NCBI GenBank assembly: GCA_035326705.1 | Contig: DAOLES010000002.1 | Location: forward strand, 73,608-137,607 | Direction: 5' to 3' | Length of the DNA stretch: 64,000 nucleotides | From: Oligoflexia bacterium | Lineage (GTDB): Bacteria; Bdellovibrionota_G; JALEGL01 | Shown: in pieces, positions 52,200 through 62,096 of the stretch | Layout of the letters: each line of letters begins with the position of its first letter | Numbering within the stretch: position 1 is the stretch's first letter | Translations under genes and position numbers: made by a program | Notes under the pieces: generated by a model | What the model was told of the DNA's origin: nothing | Seen by the model: the letters and a program-made list of their open reading frames with translations, nothing else | Database searches by the model: none

Positions 52200-53357
52200 A
52201 TGGAAATCTTAGTGGTTGCACATCAATATCCACCTTCTACAGGAGGAATGCAAAAACAATGTTATGAGTTGGTCACGCATTTAGAAAAAAATTATACAGT
52301 TCATAAACATATATACCAAAGCGTAGGTAATAAAGTGTGGTTTTTTTTAACTGCAGCTAAAAGAGTATTAAATTTTTTAAAAAGTCATCCTGAAACAAGA
52401 TTGATTTATATCAATGATTTAATTATGCTTTTGTTTTTAACACCAATTTTAAAAAAAATTAAAATTCCAGTCATTGTTACTGTACATGGTCTTGATGTTG
52501 TTTATCCAAATACATTTTATCAACGCTGGCTTAAAAAAAATTTAAAAAAATTAAGTGCAATTGTTCCAGTTAGTTTTCAAACTGGAGAAGAGTTGATGAA
52601 ACGTGGAGTTCAAAAAGAAATTATTTTTCCAGTAAAAAATGGAGTCTCTCTTGATCCTATTCAACAGTTTACCACAAAAGAAATTGATGAAACCTTGAAA
52701 AAATTTGGATTGAAACAATACAAAAAAATTATTTTGTCTATTGGTAGGCCTGTTGTACGAAAAGGTTTTTCATGGTTTGGAGAAAATATTGTACCTCACT
52801 TAGATAGTTCAACGGCTTATGTTATTGTTGGGCCCAAACTAGAAAATCCTAAGCTATACAGAACTTTGCTGAATATTCCTGGACTAAAAAAAATTATTCA
52901 AAGAATTTTTCTTTTAGGTGTACCAACGGATGATTTGAAAATTGAAACATTACAAAAAAAATATTCTAATATAGTCCGTTTAAGTAACCTTTCTAACAAA
53001 GAACTTAAAATGCTATTGCAATATGCAGATTTATTTGTGATGCCAAATATAAAAGTGCATGGTGACTATGAAGGTTTTGGTTTAGTGACTCTGGAAGCAG
53101 CGTCATCCAAAACCATTTGTTTAGCAGCCAATGTTGATGGTATACCCTCAGCAATCACACATAAAAAAAATGGTGAATTATTAAAATCGGCAGATGTAGA
53201 GCTATGGAAAGCCAGAGTCATTGAACTGTTAAAAGATGATCAGCAAAGAGAATCTTTAGCACAAGAGTATAAGATTTATACAGATGCAAACTGTTCATCT
53301 TGGCAAGATATGGCTTCTGAATACGTAGATGTTTTTAAAAAAATCATAAGCTACTAA
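52200..53357 (+). CDS. GT4-family glycosyltransferase
   Basis: 385 residues. N-terminal VVAHQYPPSTGGMQKQCYEL is the acceptor-side loop of GT-B enzymes; the C-terminal half has LSIGRPVVRKGF and the EX7E motif in HGDYEGFGLVTLEAASSK. Likely builds a surface polysaccharide or glycolipid, with manC upstream. A 117-base gap separates it from manC, so co-transcription is uncertain. It is convergent with the MMPL gene. Donor and acceptor are unknown. Confidence 0.9.
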   Translation: MEILVVAHQYPPSTGGMQKQCYELVTHLEKNYTVHKHIYQSVGNKVWFFLTAAKRVLNFLKSHPETRLIYINDLIMLLFLTPILKKIKIPVIVTVHGLDVVYPNTFYQRWLKKNLKKLSAIVPVSFQTGEELMKRGVQKEIIFPVKNGVSLDPIQQFTTKEIDETLKKFGLKQYKKIILSIGRPVVRKGFSWFGENIVPHLDSSTAYVIVGPKLENPKLYRTLLNIPGLKKIIQRIFLLGVPTDDLKIETLQKKYSNIVRLSNLSNKELKMLLQYADLFVMPNIKVHGDYEGFGLVTLEAASSKTICLAANVDGIPSAITHKKNGELLKSADVELWKARVIELLKDDQQRESLAQEYKIYTDANCSSWQDMASEYVDVFKKIISY

Positions 53358-53388
53358 TTTTTTTTATCAAGTTACCAACAAAGTGTAA

Positions 53389-55839
53389 CTATTGCTTCTT
53401 TTTTGTCAGCAGAAAGTAATATGAGGGCAAAGCAACAAAAACAACAAATAAACTAGCAAATTCACCTATTAAAGCCAATTTACCAAAAGAGGCAAGTGCC
53501 TGGCTGTTGGCACTGATTAAAGATAAGTAACTGACAATGGTGGTCATAGAACAAACAATAATTGCTGATCCCGTGTTTTGAATAATTTGTGATAAGTTAG
53601 ATTGACGTTGGGATAATTGATAAAAGAAATTGATAGCATAATCAATACCTATTCCAAAGCTAATGGGCAGAGCAACGAAATTAATAAAATTAAATTTTAT
53701 ATCAAACATAACTTGAGCAAAGAGCATAAGCAAAAATGATGAGACGACTGAAATTGCCATGTACATAATAAGCTGACGCCGTAAAAAAACGATTATAATG
53801 AATAAAATGACCAATAAAGAAAGCAAAGTTGTTTTTGGTGCATCTTTTTTGATTGCAGCGATAAGGTCAGCTAAAATAAAACTTTGTCCAGCAACAATAG
53901 CATCACCAATTTTGGCAGCCCTTTGTTTTATGTCTTGAGTATATAAAACAAGATTTTTTGAATCGTGTCCCAGTTTTGAACGAATAGGATAAAGGTAAGC
54001 AATGGTGTTATAAGTGTTTTCATCTTCTTTGAATTTACTTTTAATCAGTTCTGGTAAGTCTTTGGCAGCAATTTTTTTAATGTTAGATAAATTTTGTTTG
54101 ATTTCAACAAGATCTTTTTTTTCTTTTTTATTTAAAAAATTAATGGATTTATCATTGAGTAAGGTTTTTATTTTTTTTAATTCAACGAGTTTTTCATCTT
54201 GTTGAGTGGGAAGAAAAGAATAAATAGATTCACAACGGTCTAATAAATTATCAGGATCATTGCTATCAATACTATTGCTAATATCGTCACAAAATGCCTG
54301 ATTGTCTTTATCAAAAAGAGCAACCGTAGGATTAACCTCTTTAAAAATATTGTTGGCTTTTTTAAAGATAGGATTGCTGGTTTTGTTTCTGAGTTTAGAA
54401 AAATCATACTCCAAAGAGTTGGGTAAATAGTTAATAATGGGTTTAATGGTTGATAAAAGAAACAGGGTTAATATTACTGCTAGAATAACATGACGTTTTT
54501 GAATTAAATTAGCAAAAGCGTCACTTACAGTGTGAGCGATATTTGTAAAAAACAATCTGGTTTTACTTTGGATATTTGAAGTAGAGCTATTGAATATAAA
54601 TAGAGGCAAGATCATGAAGTTTGCTGCCCAAGCCAGAAAAATACCAATTGAACCAACAATACCAAATTGTCTTAAGCTATTAATTTCTGAAAAATATAAG
54701 CATAGAAATGCCAAAGAAGTTGTGATTGCAGAGAAAAATGTAGAAAAAACCGTTTTATCTGTAGCTTTTAAAAATGCTTTAAACTTAGATGTATGATTTT
54801 TAGAAAAAGAAAAATAAGCTGATAATAAAAGTATGCCCGTGTTAACCCCATTACCCACAATTATACTCATTAAAAAAACTGTGATTGAAGTTAGGTAATC
54901 AAAGCAAAAGTAAGCAATGCCCATAAGGGTTAAGACAGAATATACCAGTGGGATGACTAAGAATAAAACAATCCGAACATTAAGAAAGTAAATAAACAAA
55001 ATTAAAAAAACTAAAGATAAACACAAAGTCAAAGTAGATAACATATCTCGTATAAGTGTCTTGTACTCAAAAACAGTTTCATAGAGAGAACCAGACAGTT
55101 TAATGCTTAAGTTTTTATGTTTGGTTTTTGGAATGGTTTGTTCTATGACCTCATCTACTTTTTTAATTAATTTTTCATTGGATGCTATGCCACTGATGGA
55201 TGAGCTAGGTTGAATGATGATAATTGCATAGTCTTGTTGCTTAGAAAAAAAGTAACCTTTGTAAAATTGGTCTGGGGAGTATTTATTTTGTTGAGAGTCT
55301 TTGTTTTTGTATTTTTCTTCAATATCAGAAATATCAAACTCAACTTCATTGTCTTCTAGGTCAAAAAATAAGGGGTTGTTTTTAAGTTTTTCGTATCTTA
55401 TTTTTGCATTGAGGCGTTGACGAATGGTTTTTAGGTCTTCTAGATCTAGATATAAGTATTTGTTTTTATCATAAAAATCTTTAGCATCTGATATTGTATA
55501 ATTGACTTTCTTAATGAGTGTTGAGTCAATACGCTTAAGTACTGGAACCAGGGTGTCAATGCTGTCCACAATAAGATCTTTATCATCACTTTCAAGTACT
55601 ATAGATAAGAGCTGTGTGCTTTCTTGTCTGCGTTCTTGTAAAAGATCCATTGCTAGAACACTGGGTTTGTTTTGGGGGAGTAAAAATTTGAAATCACTAT
55701 TGATTTTTAGTTTTTGAACTAAAATCAAACTTGGCACCAAACATAAAATTAGCCAAAGACTATATTTAATAGGGTGTCTTAAAATATATTTTAAGATCTT
55801 TTTTTTATAAAAGTGATGAACAATTATTTTATATATCAT
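53389..55839 (-). CDS. RND-superfamily (MMPL-type) exporter
   Basis: 816 residues with the MMPL/HpnN plan: one N-terminal helix (about 27-43), a porter loop (about 45-255), five to six helices (about 265-420), one helix at about 445, a second porter loop (about 470-655) and six helices at the end (SLLVILFIIIVFLRRQLIMY, FGIGIDYAINFFYQLSQRQS). GIGIDYAINF carries the conserved transmembrane Asp used for proton coupling. Relatives move lipids or hopanoids to the outer membrane. It follows a barrel gene by 6 bases, so the pair probably works as an export unit. Confidence 0.9.
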   Translation of the reverse strand: MIYKIIVHHFYKKKILKYILRHPIKYSLWLILCLVPSLILVQKLKINSDFKFLLPQNKPSVLAMDLLQERRQESTQLLSIVLESDDKDLIVDSIDTLVPVLKRIDSTLIKKVNYTISDAKDFYDKNKYLYLDLEDLKTIRQRLNAKIRYEKLKNNPLFFDLEDNEVEFDISDIEEKYKNKDSQQNKYSPDQFYKGYFFSKQQDYAIIIIQPSSSISGIASNEKLIKKVDEVIEQTIPKTKHKNLSIKLSGSLYETVFEYKTLIRDMLSTLTLCLSLVFLILFIYFLNVRIVLFLVIPLVYSVLTLMGIAYFCFDYLTSITVFLMSIIVGNGVNTGILLLSAYFSFSKNHTSKFKAFLKATDKTVFSTFFSAITTSLAFLCLYFSEINSLRQFGIVGSIGIFLAWAANFMILPLFIFNSSTSNIQSKTRLFFTNIAHTVSDAFANLIQKRHVILAVILTLFLLSTIKPIINYLPNSLEYDFSKLRNKTSNPIFKKANNIFKEVNPTVALFDKDNQAFCDDISNSIDSNDPDNLLDRCESIYSFLPTQQDEKLVELKKIKTLLNDKSINFLNKKEKKDLVEIKQNLSNIKKIAAKDLPELIKSKFKEDENTYNTIAYLYPIRSKLGHDSKNLVLYTQDIKQRAAKIGDAIVAGQSFILADLIAAIKKDAPKTTLLSLLVILFIIIVFLRRQLIMYMAISVVSSFLLMLFAQVMFDIKFNFINFVALPISFGIGIDYAINFFYQLSQRQSNLSQIIQNTGSAIIVCSMTTIVSYLSLISANSQALASFGKLALIGEFASLFVVFVALPSYYFLLTKKKQ

Positions 55840-55845
55840 GACAGT

Positions 55846-57561
55846 TTAAAAATTCGCTTTCAATCTAAGCCCAAATGAGAACTTATTATCTGCATTGACT
55901 CTAAACCTATTCCAAGTTGTTGGTCCCAAAGTATTTCCTATAAAAACAGATGCGTTTAACTTTTGCAAAATTGCATTGTTAGAAAGTACAAAATTCCTTT
56001 TTACACCAAACTCCATTGGGAGTTTCTTTTTTAGCGAGCTACCCACAAAAGTATTCTCATTATTTGAGAAATTAATTGTATTTTGCAGGTATATAGCAGT
56101 ATTTTTTATAAAAAAGTAGTCTAAAGCATTTTGTAAACCATAAAAAACCAGCCCGCGTCGTTGAACATAACCTACTGCAGGTGCAATTTGAACATGAGTT
56201 CGATTTAAAAGGCTTATATCTATAGGGAGAGCACTGGATATAATCCATAGAGTTTTTAAATCTCCTGGGCCTTCATGGTCGCCACTTAATATAAAAGGAA
56301 TTCTTTTTTTGACGGGACTTTGAATAAAAAGGTCTCTATTTTCTTGTCTAAAGTTTTCAAGCAAATTGTTGCCTCTGGCCATTGTAGGCATAAGGCTTAT
56401 TCGAAATGCTTTTTGTTGAGCATTAACCACTTCAAGCAACGTAAGTTTTCCTCCTATACCTTGCTCAGATTCATCGGTTTGTCCAAAAACATAATTGATG
56501 TAGATAAATGCGGTTAAGTCTGGAACAAATTCATACTCAAAGGATAGATGTTGAGAATTACTAGCGATGCTAGAGGAGACAGTAAAAGGGTGATGGATAG
56601 AGCTAGAGTAGCGGGATTGACTAGAATCAGCTTTTTTAAAATTAGGGTATACCGTCATAGCCAGGCCCAAGCCATTAACGCGGGACTCTGCTAAAGGACT
56701 AAGTGCACCAATGTTTCCTAAGCCATTACTCAAAAATAAATCTGTGCTGATATAGGGATTGACTCGGTATTGTAGCCCTATATCATAACGTAAAGTTTTT
56801 TTAGGTTCATGAGGTGAAAAATTAAGGCTGTTACTCCCATACACAGCTTGAAAAACACTGGACCAAAGCCCAAGCTTTTTGTGAAAGTTATAACTGACAG
56901 CGGAGCCAAAGCCTAATAAAGGCCCAAAAGCTTCAAAGTCATAAGGATTACTGGGTAAAAAGCTAGCGCTATTTTTTTTATATAAAACTGCTGTTGGAGC
57001 TATAGAAAAGCTCAATTTTTTTTTGACCCAGGAATACTGGGCACTGATTTTTGGGATGATGCCGCTACCATCAATTTCAGGTTGAGGCGGAGAGAAAAAA
57101 GTTGCGCCTCTTTGATAGCCAGAAAGCCAAAAACCAGCACTAATCATATGCCTCTGGCTTTGATCCGTAAAAAAATTATGTTTTAGTCCCAAGGTGAACT
57201 CATAATTTCCATTGTTTATACGTCCATTGAGATCAGTTAAATAAGAACTGTCAAAAACCTGAGCCCCCAGTTGGAGGTCTGTTTTATGACCTAAGCCATA
57301 AATAATTGAGGCACCCAAAAAAAATGGGGTGTCTTTGCCATCTACTTTTGAGATGTCGTTGTAAATTCTTTGTCTAGCATCCAAAGCAAGCATATTTTTT
57401 CCAAGAACTTGAGCTGAAGTCTCATAGATGGGGGCTAAAGAAAAGTTTATGCTGGGTATATTATTGCCATATACAGGCATATTTGAAAAGAGGATGAATA
57501 TAAGATTTATAGCTATTTGAAGGCCAAAAATAGGCTTGTTTTTATACATTTGAACAAACAT
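55846..57561 (-). CDS. outer-membrane beta-barrel protein of unknown family
   Basis: 571 residues from the ATG at 57561, six codons into the longest frame and preceded by AGGTGAG. The signal peptide ends near VYG. The mature part is a series of amphipathic strands (LGASIIYGLGHKTDLQLGAQ, YEFTLGLKHNFF, FSFGLRLKANF), ending in Phe as barrel proteins do. I cannot name a family. It is directly upstream of the MMPL exporter with a 6-base gap and may provide its outer-membrane partner. Confidence 0.8.
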   Translation of the reverse strand: MFVQMYKNKPIFGLQIAINLIFILFSNMPVYGNNIPSINFSLAPIYETSAQVLGKNMLALDARQRIYNDISKVDGKDTPFFLGASIIYGLGHKTDLQLGAQVFDSSYLTDLNGRINNGNYEFTLGLKHNFFTDQSQRHMISAGFWLSGYQRGATFFSPPQPEIDGSGIIPKISAQYSWVKKKLSFSIAPTAVLYKKNSASFLPSNPYDFEAFGPLLGFGSAVSYNFHKKLGLWSSVFQAVYGSNSLNFSPHEPKKTLRYDIGLQYRVNPYISTDLFLSNGLGNIGALSPLAESRVNGLGLAMTVYPNFKKADSSQSRYSSSIHHPFTVSSSIASNSQHLSFEYEFVPDLTAFIYINYVFGQTDESEQGIGGKLTLLEVVNAQQKAFRISLMPTMARGNNLLENFRQENRDLFIQSPVKKRIPFILSGDHEGPGDLKTLWIISSALPIDISLLNRTHVQIAPAVGYVQRRGLVFYGLQNALDYFFIKNTAIYLQNTINFSNNENTFVGSSLKKKLPMEFGVKRNFVLSNNAILQKLNASVFIGNTLGPTTWNRFRVNADNKFSFGLRLKANF

Positions 57562-57720
57562 GTTCTGCTCACCTACCATAAAAATGGTTTATTTTAGTGA
57601 ATAATCCACATAAGGTTTATTTTTATATTGTATAAGCGCAGAATATATATTAGATGGTTTCTCTTGCATGTAAAATTTTGGACTTGTTCTATTTTTACAG
57701 GTGTAGGGTTTATAAAAATT

Positions 57721-59634
57721 ATGAAATTTTTGCTTAATACATTCAGCCGCTATCAAAAGCAGATACAGTTTAGTGCCTTAATCGCAGTCATTCATACACT
57801 TGTGTTTGTAATTTTTTGCCTTAAAAAGGTTATTTTAGCGGATCAATACGTTGCTTATGGTTTTCTGCTATTGTTATCAACCTTTTCTGGTACGTTCTGG
57901 TTTTTATTGATGGTATCCTTAATTCCGGCGCGTTGGCTGCGGTTTTTAGTAACATCCTTTGGCTTGCTTTTTTGGGCCATGTTAATTGTTTATAAAAAAG
58001 TGAGAGGCGCCTCATTGGACTTTTCTCTTTTGTATACCAATATCCAAGAGTTTTTATCCTATGATGGTATTCGTGAGATTGCAGTGTCTTTGGGACAATC
58101 CGAAATTGTAGCTCTTGCGCTTATTGTTATAAGTTTTATTTTATTGGAATTAAAATTTAAAGTTATATCGGGCCCTTTTACGAGTTTAAAAAAAGTAGCT
58201 TCAACCTTACTTATTGTCAGTCTGTTCAATGGGCTTGTATTTTTAGCCTTTCCAAAGAATCATCAAGAAATGTTTAGTTTTGCATGGTCGGCAAAGCGTT
58301 ACTTTAATGATCCATTTATGTCGCTGGTCAAGCATGAAAGTGATCTTGAGGGTAAACAATACCCGTATGTATATGAGCACAAAGACGCTATAGAGAACAC
58401 TCCTCCCAAACATATTATCTTGTTAATGTTAGAATCTTTTTCTGGTTTAGAGCTTTTTAAGTATGCGCCCAATGGAAAAGAAATAAGCCCTCATCTCAAT
58501 GCTTTGGCAAAAAAAGGTTTATACATCAATCACTTTTACTCTGCCTCAGTACAGACAGCCAGAGGTCATGTGGCTTCATTGTGTTCCTTAATTCCAAGTT
58601 TCAGACAAAAAATCATGACTCGGTATCAAGATAGTGGCCTCAATTGCTTACCAAAAATTCTATCAAAACAAGGCTACCACACCATTGCCATTAAAGGCGA
58701 TGACTCTTTAATTTATGACAATGAGGGCGAGTTTTTACGCAAAATTGGCTTTGATGAAGTGTATGGCAATGACCACAATTTTGTTGATGCAAGCCCGCCT
58801 AGTAAAATATGGGGTTGGGGTCCACAAGATAGTGAGCTGTACAGAAAAACAATTGCCCACGCAGACTCAATTTTTAAAAAAGATCCTGATAGCAAACTGT
58901 TTATTACCTTAGCCAGCATTTCACACCATCAGCCATTCAATGAAGTCCCTAAAGACCAGTTAAAGCTGTATACAGATCCTCAAAACTTTAGGGAGCGTTA
59001 CTTGTCTTCTTTGCATTTGGCGGATGAATATTTAGGGACATTTATTGAAAAACTTCAAGCCCATCCAAAATTTTCAAAAGATACCTTATTGATTGTTACT
59101 GGGGACCATGGCTTTCCCACAGGGAGAAATAAAAACACCAGCAATGAAATGACTTACAGTGATGAATTGTTCAGAATTCCATTGGTGATGTATTGGCCAG
59201 GACAAATAAAAAGTAAGGCATTGCATGATGAAGCGTATACACAGCTTGATATAGCGCCAACCATTTTAGAATTAACCAATATAAATACCTTAAGCCATTT
59301 TAATGGAAGGGTGATTCCTATTTTTGAACAATCTAAAGTATTGCCCAACAATAGATCTATTATGTTTCAACCTTATGATGGGGGCTACTTTATCTCAATC
59401 AAGATGCCATACAAATATGTATACTCTGGAAGTACAGGAGAACAATATGTTTATAACCTACTAGAAGATCCAGATGAAAAACATAATATTATTGGTCAAA
59501 TGCAAGATAGCATTATCTTACAAAGCTTTAGACAAGATGTTATTAAGATTTCAAAAAATCAGGTATTGATTGAAGAAGATAGAATTTTTCCTAAGAGTCA
59601 TAATAGCAGTGGTTTAAGTTTAAATGTTCAGTAA
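57721..59634 (+). CDS. LTA-synthase-like phosphoglycerol/phosphoethanolamine transferase
   Basis: 637 residues from the ATG at 57721. A TTG at 57628 would add 31 residues; neither has a strong ribosome site. Five membrane helices occupy about 1-205. The sulfatase-fold domain follows: ILLMLESFSGLELF (metal Glu), the nucleophile Thr in SVQTARGHVASLCS, ITLASISHHQPF and VTGDHGFPTGR (metal Asp-His). Members transfer glycerol-phosphate from phosphatidylglycerol to teichoic acids or periplasmic glucans, releasing diacylglycerol. In a Gram-negative cell an OpgB-like glucan modification is the best guess. The convergent diacylglycerol kinase at 59676 fits that by recycling the lipid product. Confidence 0.9.
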   Translation: MKFLLNTFSRYQKQIQFSALIAVIHTLVFVIFCLKKVILADQYVAYGFLLLLSTFSGTFWFLLMVSLIPARWLRFLVTSFGLLFWAMLIVYKKVRGASLDFSLLYTNIQEFLSYDGIREIAVSLGQSEIVALALIVISFILLELKFKVISGPFTSLKKVASTLLIVSLFNGLVFLAFPKNHQEMFSFAWSAKRYFNDPFMSLVKHESDLEGKQYPYVYEHKDAIENTPPKHIILLMLESFSGLELFKYAPNGKEISPHLNALAKKGLYINHFYSASVQTARGHVASLCSLIPSFRQKIMTRYQDSGLNCLPKILSKQGYHTIAIKGDDSLIYDNEGEFLRKIGFDEVYGNDHNFVDASPPSKIWGWGPQDSELYRKTIAHADSIFKKDPDSKLFITLASISHHQPFNEVPKDQLKLYTDPQNFRERYLSSLHLADEYLGTFIEKLQAHPKFSKDTLLIVTGDHGFPTGRNKNTSNEMTYSDELFRIPLVMYWPGQIKSKALHDEAYTQLDIAPTILELTNINTLSHFNGRVIPIFEQSKVLPNNRSIMFQPYDGGYFISIKMPYKYVYSGSTGEQYVYNLLEDPDEKHNIIGQMQDSIILQSFRQDVIKISKNQVLIEEDRIFPKSHNSSGLSLNVQ

Positions 59635-59675
59635 ATCAACTTTAGTCTTTAGTACGGACACAGCGAATTTGATTG

Positions 59676-60029
59676 CTAAAACACTTGCGACACGACAAAT
59701 AGCATAAAAATAATAAAAGTCATCACTTGGGTGATAAAAACTGAGCCAGACAATATATCTTTGATGAGTCCTACAACCCGGTCAAATTGTGGGTGAAAGT
59801 GGTCAAGATAAGCCTCAAATGCAGTATTAATAAGCTCAGCTGACAGCATAATGCATGAGGAGATTATTCCTAACGCAAACCAAGTAATACTTGCATCAAA
59901 GTAGATAAAAAATACAATGAGAAGAATAGAGCAGAAAAGTTCTATTTTTAAACTATGCTCAAGTTTAAAAGCATGTTTGAGACCATTCAACGAGAAAAAC
60001 AATTTTTTATGTAAGTGCTGATTTTTCAT
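59676..60029 (-). CDS. dgkA: diacylglycerol kinase
   Basis: 117 residues, typical small membrane kinase. Basic N-terminus, LNGLKHAFKLEHSLKIELF, the conserved SAELINTAFEAYLDHF (about 63-78) and GLIKDILSGSVF (catalytic Lys-Asp region), with three hydrophobic helices. It converts diacylglycerol to phosphatidic acid. Convergent with the LTA-synthase-like gene, whose reaction would release the substrate. It follows the ankyrin gene on the same strand by about 100 bases. Confidence 0.92.
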   Translation of the reverse strand: MKNQHLHKKLFFSLNGLKHAFKLEHSLKIELFCSILLIVFFIYFDASITWFALGIISSCIMLSAELINTAFEAYLDHFHPQFDRVVGLIKDILSGSVFITQVMTFIIFMLFVVSQVF

Positions 60030-60131
60030 GCGCCAATTATTCTGAAAAACTATATAATAAGATAGATTCTATGTATATTTTTATACTATCTAGACTGAAG
60101 TTGAATAAAAATTATCTTATAAAGTTTAATA

Positions 60132-61334
60132 CTATTTCATTTTACTTTTGAGATAGTTTGTTATTGATTCATAGTTAGAGTCAGTGTCTATTAACCCTTG
60201 CGCATATTGCATAGCTTTCTTTTTGTGACTGTTTTTTATGCCATGATTAAATAAGAAGTCAATCATGTATGTTGATTGTCTTTTTATTGCTATGATCAAT
60301 AGGTTTTCATTAGCATTGTTAACGTTGTTAATATCCATGCCATGTTCTAAAAAAAGGTTTAACAGTTCACTGTTTTCTTTTTGTACAAGAGAGAATAAAA
60401 TAGATTCGCCTTTCTTGTTGGTTTGCTCAATGTTTACTTCATGATCATTGATTAATAGCTCAATTAAGTTTTTCGTTTTTTCTTTTATGACCAAGTTGTC
60501 TTCATAATAAGGGCCAAAAAATAACTGGAAGAGAATATTTTCATTGTTATTATTGACGTGATTAATATCAATATTGTCTTGCAGCAGTAAAAAATGAATG
60601 CAATTAAATAGTTTTTCATTATCGTAACTGTATTTTGCAGCAAGCATAATCAATGAGTTGCCTTTAGTGTTAGTCAAGTTAATGTTTGCACCAGAATCAA
60701 TTAAGTCTAAGGCAAATTTTTTGTCATTCCACTGACTAGCATAATATAAAGCAGACTTTCCTTCATAGTCCTGCATATTCAATAAACTTAAGGGGTTTTC
60801 AGAGTTATTAATTACATTCAATAAGTGTAAAGCCGCTTTAAGATTTTCCTCATTGTATGAAGCAAAAATTAATGGACTACTGTCAGAATATGGGTTTTTT
60901 ATATTTAGTTTAGCGCCATGCTTAATCATTAGGTCTAATATTTCAATATTATTTAGTTCAATAGCAGCAAATATTGGGTAAGGAATAAACTCATAAGTTT
61001 CTCCTTCTTCATGTAGATCTGCCCCAGCTTCGATTAGTTTTTTTGCTAGATCAATATTACCATTCTTTAGACTATGTAAAACCAATTCTAGAGGATAAAA
61101 ATCTGAAGATTTATTTTTATCCATAAGCAGCATGTTGTTAAAATCTTCATCGCTGTAAGGCTCATCCGGGGAAAATTGAAAGGAAGCAAACCATGTACAC
61201 CAGTCATTTTTTTCAGGTAAAGCAATTGAACAAGCCATAAATTTTTCGCTGTCAAAAAAGTCATTTTGATCAGGGACTTGAGCAAATAAAGGTCCAAAAA
61301 ATAACAGTAATGTAAGTATGATTTTTTTAACCAT
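60132..61334 (-). CDS. exported ankyrin-repeat protein
   Basis: 400 residues from the ATG at 61334, which has AAGGA upstream and starts a signal peptide (VKKIILTLLLFFGPLFAQ); the longer frame starts 11 codons earlier. About eight ankyrin repeats follow from residue 80, for example GNIDLAKKLIEAGADLHEEG, YPIFAAIELNNIEILDLMI, LIDSGANINLTN, ESILFSLVQKENSELLNLFL and NLLIIAIKRQSTYMIDFLF. The repeats mediate protein binding, and the signal peptide puts it in the periplasm or outside. It follows the VWA gene by 23 bases. Confidence 0.85.
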   Translation of the reverse strand: MVKKIILTLLLFFGPLFAQVPDQNDFFDSEKFMACSIALPEKNDWCTWFASFQFSPDEPYSDEDFNNMLLMDKNKSSDFYPLELVLHSLKNGNIDLAKKLIEAGADLHEEGETYEFIPYPIFAAIELNNIEILDLMIKHGAKLNIKNPYSDSSPLIFASYNEENLKAALHLLNVINNSENPLSLLNMQDYEGKSALYYASQWNDKKFALDLIDSGANINLTNTKGNSLIMLAAKYSYDNEKLFNCIHFLLLQDNIDINHVNNNNENILFQLFFGPYYEDNLVIKEKTKNLIELLINDHEVNIEQTNKKGESILFSLVQKENSELLNLFLEHGMDINNVNNANENLLIIAIKRQSTYMIDFLFNHGIKNSHKKKAMQYAQGLIDTDSNYESITNYLKSKMK

Positions 61335-61357
61335 TGGAAAATTCCTTGTAACTAAAT

Positions 61358-62041
61358 TTAATGACAACCAAATGTTGCTGAGAAAAATTGAGCTAAGTTT
61401 TCTAGATTGGTCTGAAAATAGGCTTCCTCTGTTTTATCCGGAATACCCGAAATAGAACGCATAAATTGATTGATATCAGTACTATGTTGTGATGCTTTTT
61501 CGGTAACAAGGTGTAGAGAAATAATACCCATGCCTTGAGATTTGATGTATTGAGCATACGATTGAGCCCTTTGGTGATTATCACCATCAACACCATCACT
61601 GATTAGAATCAGTATTTTTTGATAATTTTCTTGCTCTTCTCGATCTTTTGTCACTGTATTATTGTGATAGAAGAAAGCGTTGCTTAACGCTTTGGCAATA
61701 TTTTCGTTACCATACCCCTTAGACCAAAAGCCATTAAAAGCTTCTTTATCTCTAGTTAGATCTACTCTTAAGACACTCTCATCTTCAGTTTGGCGATTGT
61801 TTGTGATTATTGGGAACTCCCATAAACCAACCCTTGTTTCAGGGTTCCATTGAATTAATTTACTTGCTATCGTTTGAACAGCACTGTACAGAGTTTCTTC
61901 ACGGCCATTGAGGCTTCCTGAAGTATCTACAAGTAACCATATGTCACCGTTTAAGCAGTTGCCCCAATCCAAATTTTGGGCATGTGATTTGTTTTGAAAA
62001 GGTAATAATAAAATAAATGTAAGTAAAATATGTTTCCCCAT
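61358..62041 (-). CDS. exported von Willebrand factor A domain protein
   Basis: 227 residues from the ATG at 62041, where the signal peptide MGKHILLTFILLLPFQ begins; a longer frame to 62116 overlaps the preceding gene and lacks a ribosome site. The VWA fold is clear: metal-ion site GDIWLLVDTSGSLNG (DxSGS), then the closing ILISDGVDGDNHQRA and GIISLHLV. Such domains bind protein partners through a metal. Near the end are two Cys (first in WGNC). In an operon with Wzi-like, ankyrin and a small exported gene. Confidence 0.88.
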   Translation of the reverse strand: MGKHILLTFILLLPFQNKSHAQNLDWGNCLNGDIWLLVDTSGSLNGREETLYSAVQTIASKLIQWNPETRVGLWEFPIITNNRQTEDESVLRVDLTRDKEAFNGFWSKGYGNENIAKALSNAFFYHNNTVTKDREEQENYQKILILISDGVDGDNHQRAQSYAQYIKSQGMGIISLHLVTEKASQHSTDINQFMRSISGIPDKTEEAYFQTNLENLAQFFSATFGCH

Positions 62042-62096
62042 AATATAGCGCATCGCATTATTTTTGGTTTTTGTCAAGGTGGATTTGAATAAGATA

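Noticed and set aside
53371..53389. Terminator between the convergent GT4 and MMPL genes
   Set aside because: Only a 5-bp stem (GTTAC/GTAAC), with no T-run directly after it on either strand.
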